DNA from: Rahnella victoriana
GTDB taxonomy: Bacteria > Pseudomonadota > Gammaproteobacteria > Enterobacterales > Enterobacteriaceae
NCBI RefSeq assembly: GCF_004330295.1
Contig: NZ_SJOJ01000032.1
Span: 1 to 62,940, forward strand
Reading direction: 5' to 3'
Length of the DNA: 62,940 bases
Numbering within the stretch: the first letter of the stretch is position 1; every line of letters starts with the position of its first letter. The translations under genes and the position numbers were made by a program. The notes beneath the pieces are model-generated. The model saw only the letters and a list, made by a program, of their open reading frames with translations. It made no database searches and was not told the origin of the DNA. Shown here piece by piece: positions 34,476-42,982 of the stretch.

Positions 34476-35422
34476 GCCTGCGCATCGCCATAACGGGACA
34501 GCACGCGGCGCAGCAGGCTGAAGAAGCCGTATTCATCGACGGTCTGCATGACCATCGCATTGGGCGGCGTCGCCAGTTTGTGCCAGAAATCAGCGTAGGT
34601 GTATCCGGCGGTGTTGCCGGATACCGCCACCCCGACGCGGGCGGGCTGACCGGAGAACAATCCCGGCTGCAACAGCCACGCAATGGTCGCCGCATCATGA
34701 ACCGGCCCGCCTTCACGGCCAAAACGGTTGAGATCACTGCGGTCAAACGCGTTCAGTAAGGCGGCTATGGCCTTGCCCGGCAGGCCGCCGTCCTGTTTCA
34801 GTGCCTCGATATCATCCGCGCCAATCAGCGCCTGAAAGGTCAGATCCAGCGGCATGATCACCAGCGGCACGCCGCTGTTAAACACTTTTTCCGCCGCGTG
34901 CGGATCGGCATAGACGTTGAATTCTGCCCAGGGGACGCGGTGTCCGAGGGCAGTAAACGCGCAGCTCATGGTCACGATGTGTTTAATGCCGCGGGCCACG
35001 TCAGGATGCATACCCAGCGCCAGCGCGATATTGGTCATCGGGCCAATCACGCAGACCGTGACCGGATCGTTGTCTTCTGCGGCCTGTCGTAAGGTGCGCA
35101 CCAGAAAATCCACCGCGTGTTCCGCCTGGGGTTGCAGATGGCTGTCCGGCACCAGTTCATCGTTAAACGCGCCGATGTGGGCGTATTTGCCGTAAACCTG
35201 TTCACGCACCAGCGGTCCCGGCGCACCGGCAAACACCGGCGTGCCGGTCTTGCCGGATAACGCGACAATTTTGCAGGCGTTTCGCACGGTATCTTTCAGC
35301 GCCACATTGCCGGCCACCACGGTGACGCCAAGGACGTCCAGTTCCGGCGAGGCCAGCGCCAGCCACAGGGCGATGGCGTCATCAACGCCGGGATCGGTAT
35401 CAATAATGATGCGCTGGCTCAT
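34472..35422 (-). CDS. Nucleoside hydrolase family protein, copy 1
   Basis: A 316-residue protein of the inosine-uridine-preferring nucleoside hydrolase family. The calcium motif is intact as DTDPGVDDAIAL near the N-terminus, and VCVIGPMTNIALAL and AEFNVYADPHAAEKVF follow the family order. A difference is that the usual MGGA after the second strand reads MSCAFTALGHR. The start at 35422 is chosen by homology, with GGGA ten bases upstream. Its substrate is probably the imported glycoside or nucleoside. It lies four bases after the second hydrolase gene. Confidence 0.85.
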   Translation of the reverse strand: MSQRIIIDTDPGVDDAIALWLALASPELDVLGVTVVAGNVALKDTVRNACKIVALSGKTGTPVFAGAPGPLVREQVYGKYAHIGAFNDELVPDSHLQPQAEHAVDFLVRTLRQAAEDNDPVTVCVIGPMTNIALALGMHPDVARGIKHIVTMSCAFTALGHRVPWAEFNVYADPHAAEKVFNSGVPLVIMPLDLTFQALIGADDIEALKQDGGLPGKAIAALLNAFDRSDLNRFGREGGPVHDAATIAWLLQPGLFSGQPARVGVAVSGNTAGYTYADFWHKLATPPNAMVMQTVDEYGFFSLLRRVLSRYGDAQA

Positions 35423-35426
35423 AAGA

Positions 35427-36377
35427 TCATTTCCCGGCATAACGTGAAAGCAGTTCGTAAAACAGCGTGAAGACTTTAGTGGCATCCACGCGCGTGACGA
35501 TATCGACATTGGGCGTCTGCCCAGACTTGCCGTACCAGTCGGCGACGGTTTGTCCCATACACAACTCGCTGTCATGTTCGACAAACACCCGCGCTTTTTC
35601 GCTGCCAAACAGTTCCGGTGCCAGCACGTAAGCCATCACCAGCGGATCGTGCAGTGGCCCGCCGCGTGAACCGTAACGGCGGACGTCGTTGCGATCCCAG
35701 AACGCCATTAGCTCGCCTAACTGCGCGGAAATCCGTCCTGAGACTTTGATGAATTTCGCCACATGTTCCGGCGTCAGGATCACCTGATGCGTGGCATCGA
35801 GCGGCAACACGGTAATGTTCAGATCTGAAGAAAACACCACATGCGCAGCGTGCGGATCGGCCAGCATGTTGAATTCGGAGGTCATGGTGCGGTTGCCCGC
35901 TTCACGGTATGCGCCGCCCATCAGCACCACGCGACCGATACCGGCGGCAATGCCCGGTTTCATGCGCAGCGCCGTCGCCAGATTGGTCAGCGGTCCGAGC
36001 ACGCACAACGTCAGGGGCTGATTATTCTCTGCGGCCTGTTCGCAACTTCGGATCAGAAAGTTAACGGCGTGAAGGGATTCGGCCTGTTTTTGCGGCGCGG
36101 GAAAGGCCGTATTGCCCAGACCGTTCTCGCCGTGGAACTGGCCGTGGATCGGCGCGCGCAACAGCGGCTGGTGGCAACCGGCAAACACCGGGATATCCAG
36201 CCGGTAACCCAGCTCGGTGATTTGCAGCGCATTGCGGGTGGTATTCGCCAGCGGCTGATTACCGCATACGGTGCAGATGCCGAGGATATTCAGTTGCGGT
36301 GCGACGAACGCGCTGAGCAGCGCGATGGCATCGTCAATGCCCGGATCGCAGTCAATGATCACCGGTATGGTTTTCAC
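35427..36377 (-). CDS. Nucleoside hydrolase family protein, copy 2
   Basis: A 316-residue paralogue of the preceding gene. The metal motif reads [24 protein letters not shown] and the classical [15 protein letters not shown] are present, and the acidic active-site loop is complete. It is likely an N-ribohydrolase that splits a nucleoside into base and ribose. Two divergent hydrolases with one importer suggest a substrate mixture or stepwise degradation of a nucleoside-like compound. It overlaps the lyase gene by 4 bases. Confidence 0.88.
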   Translation of the reverse strand: MKTIPVIIDCDPGIDDAIALLSAFVAPQLNILGICTVCGNQPLANTTRNALQITELGYRLDIPVFAGCHQPLLRAPIHGQFHGENGLGNTAFPAPQKQAESLHAVNFLIRSCEQAAENNQPLTLCVLGPLTNLATALRMKPGIAAGIGRVVLMGGAYREAGNRTMTSEFNMLADPHAAHVVFSSDLNITVLPLDATHQVILTPEHVAKFIKVSGRISAQLGELMAFWDRNDVRRYGSRGGPLHDPLVMAYVLAPELFGSEKARVFVEHDSELCMGQTVADWYGKSGQTPNVDIVTRVDATKVFTLFYELLSRYAGK

Positions 36378-37258
36378 AGCGCCCCCACAGATCGTAAAAC
36401 GTCAGCGATTTCCTGACGCGCGGCGTCGTTGAGCGGCACCTGCGGCGGCAGCGGATCGCCAACCTCAAAGCCCTGTAATTGCAGCGCCGCCTTGATGCAC
36501 CCGGCGATAGAGTATTTGGCGAAGATTTCGTTGATGCGCCACAGCGGACGCTGCAACTCCATCGCTTTCTTCCAGTCGCCTTGTTTTGCAGCTTCATACA
36601 GCGCCAGACTTTGCTTCGGCACAATACAGGCCGGACCGGCCATCCAGCCCACGCCGCCAATCAGCATCACGCAGGCCGGGATATGCGCCGATGCGGCAAA
36701 CACCTGCATCCGTCCCTGCGTGCGTTCAATGATCGACAGCAACCGGCCGGTATTGGTCGAGGCATCTTTAATATAGTTAATATTTTCCACGTGGCTCAGC
36801 CGCTCGATGACCGGCAGGCTGAGATCCGAACGCTGGAACTGCGGATTGGTGTACAGCACGACCGGCAGTTTGCCTGCGGCGGTCGCGATGGCACGGAAAT
36901 AATCCTCGACGCCCTGTTCGGGCACCGGGAAGTAGGCCTCAAGTATCGCCAGAATACCGTCGACACCCAGAGCGACGTAGCGAGCGGTTTGCGCCACAGC
37001 GTCCTGAATGGTGGTGGCCGCCACTCCGGCAATAACCGGAACGCGCCCCCGTGCGGCTTCGACGACAGTTCTGACCACCTCTGTGCGCTGTTCTGCACTG
37101 AGGTATGCAAATTCACCTGTACTGCCGAGTGGCGTCAGACCCTGCACGCCGCTGTTAATCAGATGTTCAACCAGTGCGGTTAGCACCGGTTTGTCTATCT
37201 GGCCGCCGGGGGTGACCGGCGAAACCAGATAGGGATACACACCGCTAAAAGAAGTCAT
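36374..37258 (-). CDS. DHDPS/N-acetylneuraminate lyase family protein
   Basis: A 294-residue class I aldolase-fold protein. The family motifs are [10 protein letters not shown], the tyrosine region VVLYTNPQF and the Schiff-base lysine in INYIKDAST. Members include dihydrodipicolinate synthase, N-acetylneuraminate lyase and 2-keto-3-deoxy-gluconate aldolase; the operon context argues for a catabolic aldolase or decarboxylase-type lyase rather than lysine synthesis. It lies between the binding protein and the nucleoside hydrolases. Confidence 0.87.
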   Translation of the reverse strand: MTSFSGVYPYLVSPVTPGGQIDKPVLTALVEHLINSGVQGLTPLGSTGEFAYLSAEQRTEVVRTVVEAARGRVPVIAGVAATTIQDAVAQTARYVALGVDGILAILEAYFPVPEQGVEDYFRAIATAAGKLPVVLYTNPQFQRSDLSLPVIERLSHVENINYIKDASTNTGRLLSIIERTQGRMQVFAASAHIPACVMLIGGVGWMAGPACIVPKQSLALYEAAKQGDWKKAMELQRPLWRINEIFAKYSIAGCIKAALQLQGFEVGDPLPPQVPLNDAARQEIADVLRSVGAL

Positions 37259-37337
37259 AGCTTCTCTCTCTTTTCTTAGAACAACCCTGGTGTTGGTGCT
37301 CTATTCCCGCCTTGGTTCGGTATGCACTCTGCGCGAC

Positions 37338-38903
37338 TTATTGTTTCTCATGCACAAAGTACGGCAACGTGTAGCCGTCGGAGCGGCCAACGTAGGTATA
37401 AGGTGTCTTCATCGCCCAGGTGTAGGAAAGGAACAGCAACGGGATCGTGCCTTCGTCTTTCATCGCAATCTCTGTGGCGTGTTGCAGCAACTTCTCACGC
37501 TGGCCGTCGTCGAGGGTTTCCCGCGCCTGTGCCAGCGTTTTATCAAATTCAGGGTTCGAGTAACGCCCGCGATTGCCCTGTCCGCCGTTCGGCCCGAAGG
37601 TTTCGAGCAACGGTCCCAGCACGCCGGAGGCTTCCCCGGTTTCAATCGCCGCGCCGCCCATGATCAGGCTGAAATCGCGTTTAGACGCCCGTGAGAAATA
37701 CACGCTGCCCGGCATGGTCACGACATCCGTTTTGATGCCGACACGGCTGAACATCTGGCCGAGCGCCTGCGCAATTTTAGAATCGTTCGGATAACGGTCG
37801 TTCGACGCATGGAACGTCAGCGTAAAACCGTCCGGATAACCGGCCTGCGCCAGCAACTGTCTGGCTTTCGCCGGATCGTACACCGGTGCGGCAATCGACG
37901 GCGTGTAACCAAAGTAGCCTTTCGGCACCAGCTGCGACGCCGGTACGCCCTGCCCGTCCATAATGCGATCCACAATCGCCTGACGGTTTATCGCCAGCGA
38001 CATCGCCTCACGCACTTCACGTTTTTTCAGCGGATTGCTGCCGTCCGGCCCTTTGGCGAACGGCGACGCATCGCGGTCCTGATCCGGGTGTAAATACAAA
38101 ATGCGGTTACCGGCCACGGATTCCAGATGCAGGCTGGTTTGTTTGCCCAGATCCCGTCCGTCTGCCGTCGGCACGCTTTCAATCAAATCCACGTCGCCGG
38201 AACGCATGGCGGCCACGCGGGCACTCGGGTTTTTGAACACACGCAGCGTGACCTTATCCCATTGCGCTTTCCCGCCCCAGTACTGGTCGTTGCGCGCCAG
38301 CACCACATTATCGTCGGGCGTCCAGCTGACAAATTTGAACGGGCCGGTGCCGATGACATCTTTCCCTTCATTAAGGGTTGGCGATCCTACCGTTTCCAGA
38401 CGCGCCGGTAATATCGCGACGCGGCTTAAGTTGTTCAGCAATAAAGGTGTGGGCGCTTTGGTGACAATTCTCACCGTCAGCGGATTCACTTCGGTGACGT
38501 CAGCAATATCGTTAACGTACGGCGTATAAGCACTCGGGCTGTTTTTCGAGGCCAGCGCCACGCGCTTCACGCTGGCAATCACGTCTTTGGCGGTGAAATC
38601 GCTGCCGTCGTGGAATTTCACACCGGGGCGCAGGGCGAATTCCCAGGTGGTGTCATTAATGACTTTCCATGACACGGCGAGGGCAGGCGTAATATGTTGT
38701 TTTTCATCCTGATTCACCAGTCCGTCGAAGATGTTACGCGCCATCGCGCTGTTGGCACCGCCGACGTAAAACTGCGGATCCATTGACGTCGTTGAGGCAG
38801 CCAGGCCGATATTCAGATCAGCGGCCTGCACAGAGGGGGAAGATAAAACGAAAAAAGTGGCCAGTGCCGGTGAAAGCACTCCTGCCAGAACGGACTTTCT
38901 CAT
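37338..38903 (-). CDS. Periplasmic solute-binding protein, Opp/Dpp family (SBP_bac_5)
   Basis: A 521-residue secreted protein with a Sec signal peptide cleaved near residue 27 (SVQAAD). The mature protein has the SBP_bac_5 pattern, with VKFHDGSDFTAKDV, GTGPFKFVSW, the SLAINRQAIVDRIM segment and AQAGYPDGFTL. Members bind peptides, nickel, glutathione or oligosaccharides; the ligand here is unknown. The start at 38903 is the one with a normal signal peptide and an AAGGG site. It is the first gene of the operon, divergent from the LysR regulator. Confidence 0.93.
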   Translation of the reverse strand: MRKSVLAGVLSPALATFFVLSSPSVQAADLNIGLAASTTSMDPQFYVGGANSAMARNIFDGLVNQDEKQHITPALAVSWKVINDTTWEFALRPGVKFHDGSDFTAKDVIASVKRVALASKNSPSAYTPYVNDIADVTEVNPLTVRIVTKAPTPLLLNNLSRVAILPARLETVGSPTLNEGKDVIGTGPFKFVSWTPDDNVVLARNDQYWGGKAQWDKVTLRVFKNPSARVAAMRSGDVDLIESVPTADGRDLGKQTSLHLESVAGNRILYLHPDQDRDASPFAKGPDGSNPLKKREVREAMSLAINRQAIVDRIMDGQGVPASQLVPKGYFGYTPSIAAPVYDPAKARQLLAQAGYPDGFTLTFHASNDRYPNDSKIAQALGQMFSRVGIKTDVVTMPGSVYFSRASKRDFSLIMGGAAIETGEASGVLGPLLETFGPNGGQGNRGRYSNPEFDKTLAQARETLDDGQREKLLQHATEIAMKDEGTIPLLFLSYTWAMKTPYTYVGRSDGYTLPYFVHEKQ

Positions 38904-39007
38904 GCATTTAACCCTTAATTTTTTTAGATTTTCAGGCAATGTGTGTCAGATCGTGAATTCGAGTCTAGGGGGTGGACTTCTGAATTGAAAATTGTATTTT
39001 GTGTTAC

Positions 39008-39030
39008 ATCCATAAACAAATGTTATGGAT
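39008..39030. promoter_or_regulatory. LysR-type box upstream of the divergent operon
   Basis: ATCCATAA and TTATGGAT form perfect 8-bp arms with a 7-base spacer, which contains T-N11-A. It lies 15 bases before the LysR start codon and in the leader of the divergent binding-protein operon, the canonical position for a LysR autoregulatory site. Confidence 0.65.
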
Positions 39031-39044
39031 TTTGAGGATATATT

Positions 39045-39932
39045 ATGAAAATTAATCCAAGACAGGTCGAAGCCTTTCATAAGGTGATCCTCACCGGCAG
39101 TATCACCGCAGCGGCAAATATGATGAACATCACGCAGCCCGCGGTCAGCCGGCTGATCCGTGACTTCGAATATGCCGTCGATCTGAAGCTGTTTGACCGT
39201 GACGGACGCGGGCTGATCCCGCGTGATGATGCCATCAAGTTGTACCGTGAAGTCGAGCGTTTGTACCTCGGACTTGAACATATTTCACGTATCGCCGATG
39301 AAATCCGCCATTCCAAAGGCAGCGTATTGCGTATTGGCACCGTGGCGGCGCTCTCCGCGTTGTGCGTCGAACACATTCTGCCGCCGCTGATCGAGAGTAT
39401 TGGCGATATTTCGCTGTTTCTGGATATCGAAAGCACCACGCACATCACCGATGTGGTGACCGGCAATCAGTACGACGTGGGTTTTATTTTCGGCAAGCCG
39501 GATGTGAAAGGGCTGGAAGCGGAGATGCTGGCGCGGGCGAATGCCGTGGCCGTGATGTCGCCGCGTCATCCGCTGGCGAAACAGGACGTGGTCACGGCGA
39601 TGGATCTGACACGTTACCGGCCGATTATTCCCGGACGCAAAACGCCGCTGCGTGAACAACTCGACCAGGTGATGAGCCGTCTCGACCTTTATATGAATAA
39701 CCCGATCGAAACCTCGCTGCATAACTGCTGTGTGATGGCGGGCAATAATCTGGGGATCGGCGTGGTCGATTTCATCACCGCACGCAGCCACAAAAGCGAC
39801 ATCGTGCTCAAACCTTTTACGCCAGACATAAGTATTGCTTATCTCGCCGTCTTCCCGCCGCAGATCCCCAAAAGCCGTCTGGTGGAACATATCACCCGTG
39901 AAATGAAGACATTAATCGAAGGCTATCTGTAA
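39045..39932 (+). CDS. LysR-family regulator of the divergent uptake operon
   Basis: A 295-residue LysR protein: wHTH with PRQVEAFHKVILTGSITAAA and TQPAVSRLIRDFEYAVDLKLF, then a substrate-binding domain beginning SVLRIGTVAALSALCVEHILPP. The arrangement next to a binding protein/lyase/hydrolase operon is the usual one for control by the imported substrate. The T-N11-A dyad in between supports binding there. Confidence 0.92.
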   Translation: MKINPRQVEAFHKVILTGSITAAANMMNITQPAVSRLIRDFEYAVDLKLFDRDGRGLIPRDDAIKLYREVERLYLGLEHISRIADEIRHSKGSVLRIGTVAALSALCVEHILPPLIESIGDISLFLDIESTTHITDVVTGNQYDVGFIFGKPDVKGLEAEMLARANAVAVMSPRHPLAKQDVVTAMDLTRYRPIIPGRKTPLREQLDQVMSRLDLYMNNPIETSLHNCCVMAGNNLGIGVVDFITARSHKSDIVLKPFTPDISIAYLAVFPPQIPKSRLVEHITREMKTLIEGYL

Positions 39933-40312
39933 AACGCCCCGTCAGGTTCGCGCAAATCGTACCAGTGAGTCCAAAATGTGACATTCCTGCTTTTATGCAA
40001 AAAAGGGCGTGGATGTTAAGTGCGACTTATTAGATAAAAAACGTATATATAATCTAAAAATCATTAATATATTGAATAACACACTTTATTTTATTCTTTA
40101 AAATCAACGCATAAAAATTCCCTGCATAAAGATTAATCTAATCTATAATAATTTACCTAATTTCAAACTCTTCGTTACACATTCACAACCTCGATGAGAA
40201 GTATTACTATTTGCGCGAAATTGTTCTATTTGGTTCATTTAATAACGGGTGGTCATTAAGTGTTACCAGCTTTTCATCAACAGTTCTCTACAACTATGCA
40301 GTGAGATAAATC
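39933..40312. other. Long A/T-rich leader of the PQQ dehydrogenase gene
   Basis: This 380-bp gap has no credible reading frame. It is strongly A/T-rich from about 40020, with a TATAAT at 40144-40149 but no good -35 at the right distance. No terminator hairpin follows the LysR gene. It probably contains the promoter of the dehydrogenase and a long 5' untranslated region. Confidence 0.5.
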
Positions 40313-42790
40313 ATGCCAACAACAAATAGCAAGTGGACCTGGCTCCTCTGGCTGCTGAGTGCGCTGATGGTCGTCATCGGTCTGACACTCGGTATCGGTG
40401 GCGCGTATCTGGCGACATTGGGAGGAAGTGTTTACTTCCTGCTGATGGGTCTGGCGCTCATCGTTTCCGCCGTTTTAATTTTCAAAGGTAAGCCTTCAGG
40501 TGCCTGGCTGTATGCCGTGGCCTTTGTGCTTTCTGTTATCTGGGCTGTCTGGGACGCGGGCTTCACGTTCTGGCCGCTGTTCTCCCGCCTGTTCACCTTC
40601 GGCGTGCTGGCGTTTCTGGTCGCTTTGGCTTATCCGCTGCTGAAAGCACGTGCAGGTCTGGTGGCGCGTAAAGGGCCAAGCTTCTCGCTGGCGGCTGTCC
40701 TGGCTGTCGCGCTGATTGCTGCTTTCGGTAACACCTTCGTGCCAACGCCAATCATCAGCGCCGACAACGATCAGGTGCCGGTGAAACCGGTAGACAAAGG
40801 TGCTGAGCAGAAGAACTGGGAAAACTGGGGTAACACCACCGCAGGCGACCGTTTTGCTGCACTGGATCAGATCAACAAATCCAACGTGGATAAACTTCAG
40901 GTTGCGTGGACTGCCCATACCGGCGATATCCCGCAGAGCAACGGCTCCGGCGCTGAAGATCAGAACACCCCGCTGCAAATCGGTGACAAGCTGTTTGTGT
41001 GTACCGCATACAGCAAAGTGATCGCCCTGAACGTTGATGACGGCAAAAAGCTGTGGTCTTACGATTCCAACTCCACCGCGCCTAACTGGCAGCGTTGCCG
41101 TGGTCTGGGCTATTACGAGAACAGCGCCGCGCCACAGGCACCCGCGGCACAACCTGCCGCCGTACCTGCTGCTGAGCCGGCAAGCCCGAACGCAGCCTCA
41201 GAAGCTGCCGCGCCAGCCACTAATGCTCCGCAAACGCCTGCTGCGACCGGCGGTACCGTCAGCGGCACCTGCGAACGTCGTCTGTTCCTGCCAACCATCG
41301 ATGCGCGTCTGATCGCCATCAACGCTGACACCGGCAAGCCTTGTGCTGATTTCGGTGACAACGGCGTGGTTGATCTGAAAGTCGGCATGGGCGAAGTGAA
41401 ACCTGGCTACTACCAGCAAACCTCTACCCCGCTGGTCGCGGGTAACGTGGTTGTCGTTGGCGGTCGCGTAGCGGATAACTTCTCCACCGGCGAACCTCCG
41501 GGTGTGGTACGTGCATTTGACGTGCACACCGGCGAACTGATGTGGGCCTGGGATCCGGGTAACCCGAACATCACCAAACTGCCACCGGAAGGTCAGACCT
41601 ACACCCGTGGTACGCCAAACGTCTGGTCGGCAATGTCATACGATCCAAAACTGGGTCTGATTTACATGCCAACCGGTAACGCGACGCCGGACTTCTTCGG
41701 CGGCACACGTACCGAGCTGGATGACAAATACAGTTCTTCTGTTGTTGCGGTAGACGTGGCCACTGGTAAAGTCCGCTGGACCTTCCAGACCACGCATCAC
41801 GACCTGTGGGACTTCGACCTGCCGTCTCAGCCGCTGCTGTATGACCTGCCGGACGGTAAAGGTGGCAGCACGCCGGTTCTGGTGCAGACCTCCAAACAAG
41901 GCATGATCTTCATGCTGAACCGCGAAACCGGCCAGCCGGTCGCGAAAGTCGAAAACCGTGAAGTACCGCAGGGTAACGTCCCTGGTGAACGCTACTCCAA
42001 AACGCAGCCTTTCTCTGTCGGTATGCCAAACATCGGCAACCAGACGCTGAAAGAGTCTGATATGTGGGGCGCGACACCAATGGATCAGCTGCTGTGCCGC
42101 ATCGAGTTTAAAGGTATGCGTCACCAAGGCGTTTACACGCCTCCGGGTCTGGATCGTTCCCTGCAATTCCCGGGTTCTCTGGGCGGCATGAACTGGGGCA
42201 GCGTCTCGGTTGACCCGAACAACGCCATCATGTTCGTGAATGATATGCGTCTGGGTCTGGCGAACTACATGGTGCCGCGTGCACAGGTTCCGACCGGCGC
42301 AAGCGGTATCGAGATGGGGATGGTGCCGATGGACGGTACGCCGTACGGCGCAGTCCGCGAGCGTTTCCTGTCTCCGCTGGGCATTCCGTGCCAGAAACCC
42401 CCGTTCGGTACCATGTCTGCGGTTAACCTGAAAACCGGTAAAATCGTCTGGCAGGTGCCGGTCGGAACGGTGAAAGACACCGGTCCGCTGGGCATCAAAA
42501 TGCGCATGCCAATGGAAGTCGGTATGCCAACACTGGGCGCGAGCCTGTCAACGCAATCCGGCCTGCTGTTCTTCGCCGGTACGCAGGATTTCTATCTGCG
42601 TGCGTTCGATACCGCAACCGGTAAAGAAATCTGGAAATCCCGTCTGCCGGTCGGCAGCCAGTCTGGCCCGATGACCTACGTTTCACCGAAAACCGGTAAA
42701 CAGTACATCATCATCAGCGCCGGTGGCGCACGTCAGTCCGCAGAACGCGGCGACTACGTGATTGCCTACGCACTGCCTGACGAGAAGTAA
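40313..42790 (+). CDS. Membrane PQQ dehydrogenase, glucose/quinate/shikimate family
   Basis: An 825-residue quinoprotein. Five membrane helices fill residues 1-145; the periplasmic part is an eight-bladed propeller with ENWGNTTAGDRFAALDQINK, GRVADNFSTGEPPGV, VRWTFQTTHHDLWDFDLPSQ and DMWGATPMDQLLCRIEF. It oxidises a sugar or cyclic polyol with PQQ and passes electrons to ubiquinone. It is longer than E. coli Gcd because of an Ala/Pro-rich insert at about residues 270-317. Substrate (glucose, quinate or shikimate) is not clear from the sequence. A strong terminator follows. Confidence 0.92.
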   Translation: MPTTNSKWTWLLWLLSALMVVIGLTLGIGGAYLATLGGSVYFLLMGLALIVSAVLIFKGKPSGAWLYAVAFVLSVIWAVWDAGFTFWPLFSRLFTFGVLAFLVALAYPLLKARAGLVARKGPSFSLAAVLAVALIAAFGNTFVPTPIISADNDQVPVKPVDKGAEQKNWENWGNTTAGDRFAALDQINKSNVDKLQVAWTAHTGDIPQSNGSGAEDQNTPLQIGDKLFVCTAYSKVIALNVDDGKKLWSYDSNSTAPNWQRCRGLGYYENSAAPQAPAAQPAAVPAAEPASPNAASEAAAPATNAPQTPAATGGTVSGTCERRLFLPTIDARLIAINADTGKPCADFGDNGVVDLKVGMGEVKPGYYQQTSTPLVAGNVVVVGGRVADNFSTGEPPGVVRAFDVHTGELMWAWDPGNPNITKLPPEGQTYTRGTPNVWSAMSYDPKLGLIYMPTGNATPDFFGGTRTELDDKYSSSVVAVDVATGKVRWTFQTTHHDLWDFDLPSQPLLYDLPDGKGGSTPVLVQTSKQGMIFMLNRETGQPVAKVENREVPQGNVPGERYSKTQPFSVGMPNIGNQTLKESDMWGATPMDQLLCRIEFKGMRHQGVYTPPGLDRSLQFPGSLGGMNWGSVSVDPNNAIMFVNDMRLGLANYMVPRAQVPTGASGIEMGMVPMDGTPYGAVRERFLSPLGIPCQKPPFGTMSAVNLKTGKIVWQVPVGTVKDTGPLGIKMRMPMEVGMPTLGASLSTQSGLLFFAGTQDFYLRAFDTATGKEIWKSRLPVGSQSGPMTYVSPKTGKQYIIISAGGARQSAERGDYVIAYALPDEK

Positions 42791-42806
42791 GATTTAGCAG
42801 TAAATG

Positions 42807-42840
42807 AAAAGCCCGCCGGTGCAGACCGGCGGGCTTTTTT
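42807..42840 (+). terminator. Strong terminator after the PQQ dehydrogenase
   Basis: A 14-bp GC-rich stem (AAAAGCCCGCCGGT) with a 4-base loop, followed by a T-run. Confidence 0.9.
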
Positions 42841-42982
42841 GTTAAACGTAATCTGCTGATACCTCTGGTGATGTTCCTGTCTCCACGACAATAATGTTAA
42901 AACATACTAAACAAAAAATTTTGGTTAAGGATGATGGCGAGTATCATGTCGCCATTACCCCTGTTAACCAAAAGGAATTGGC

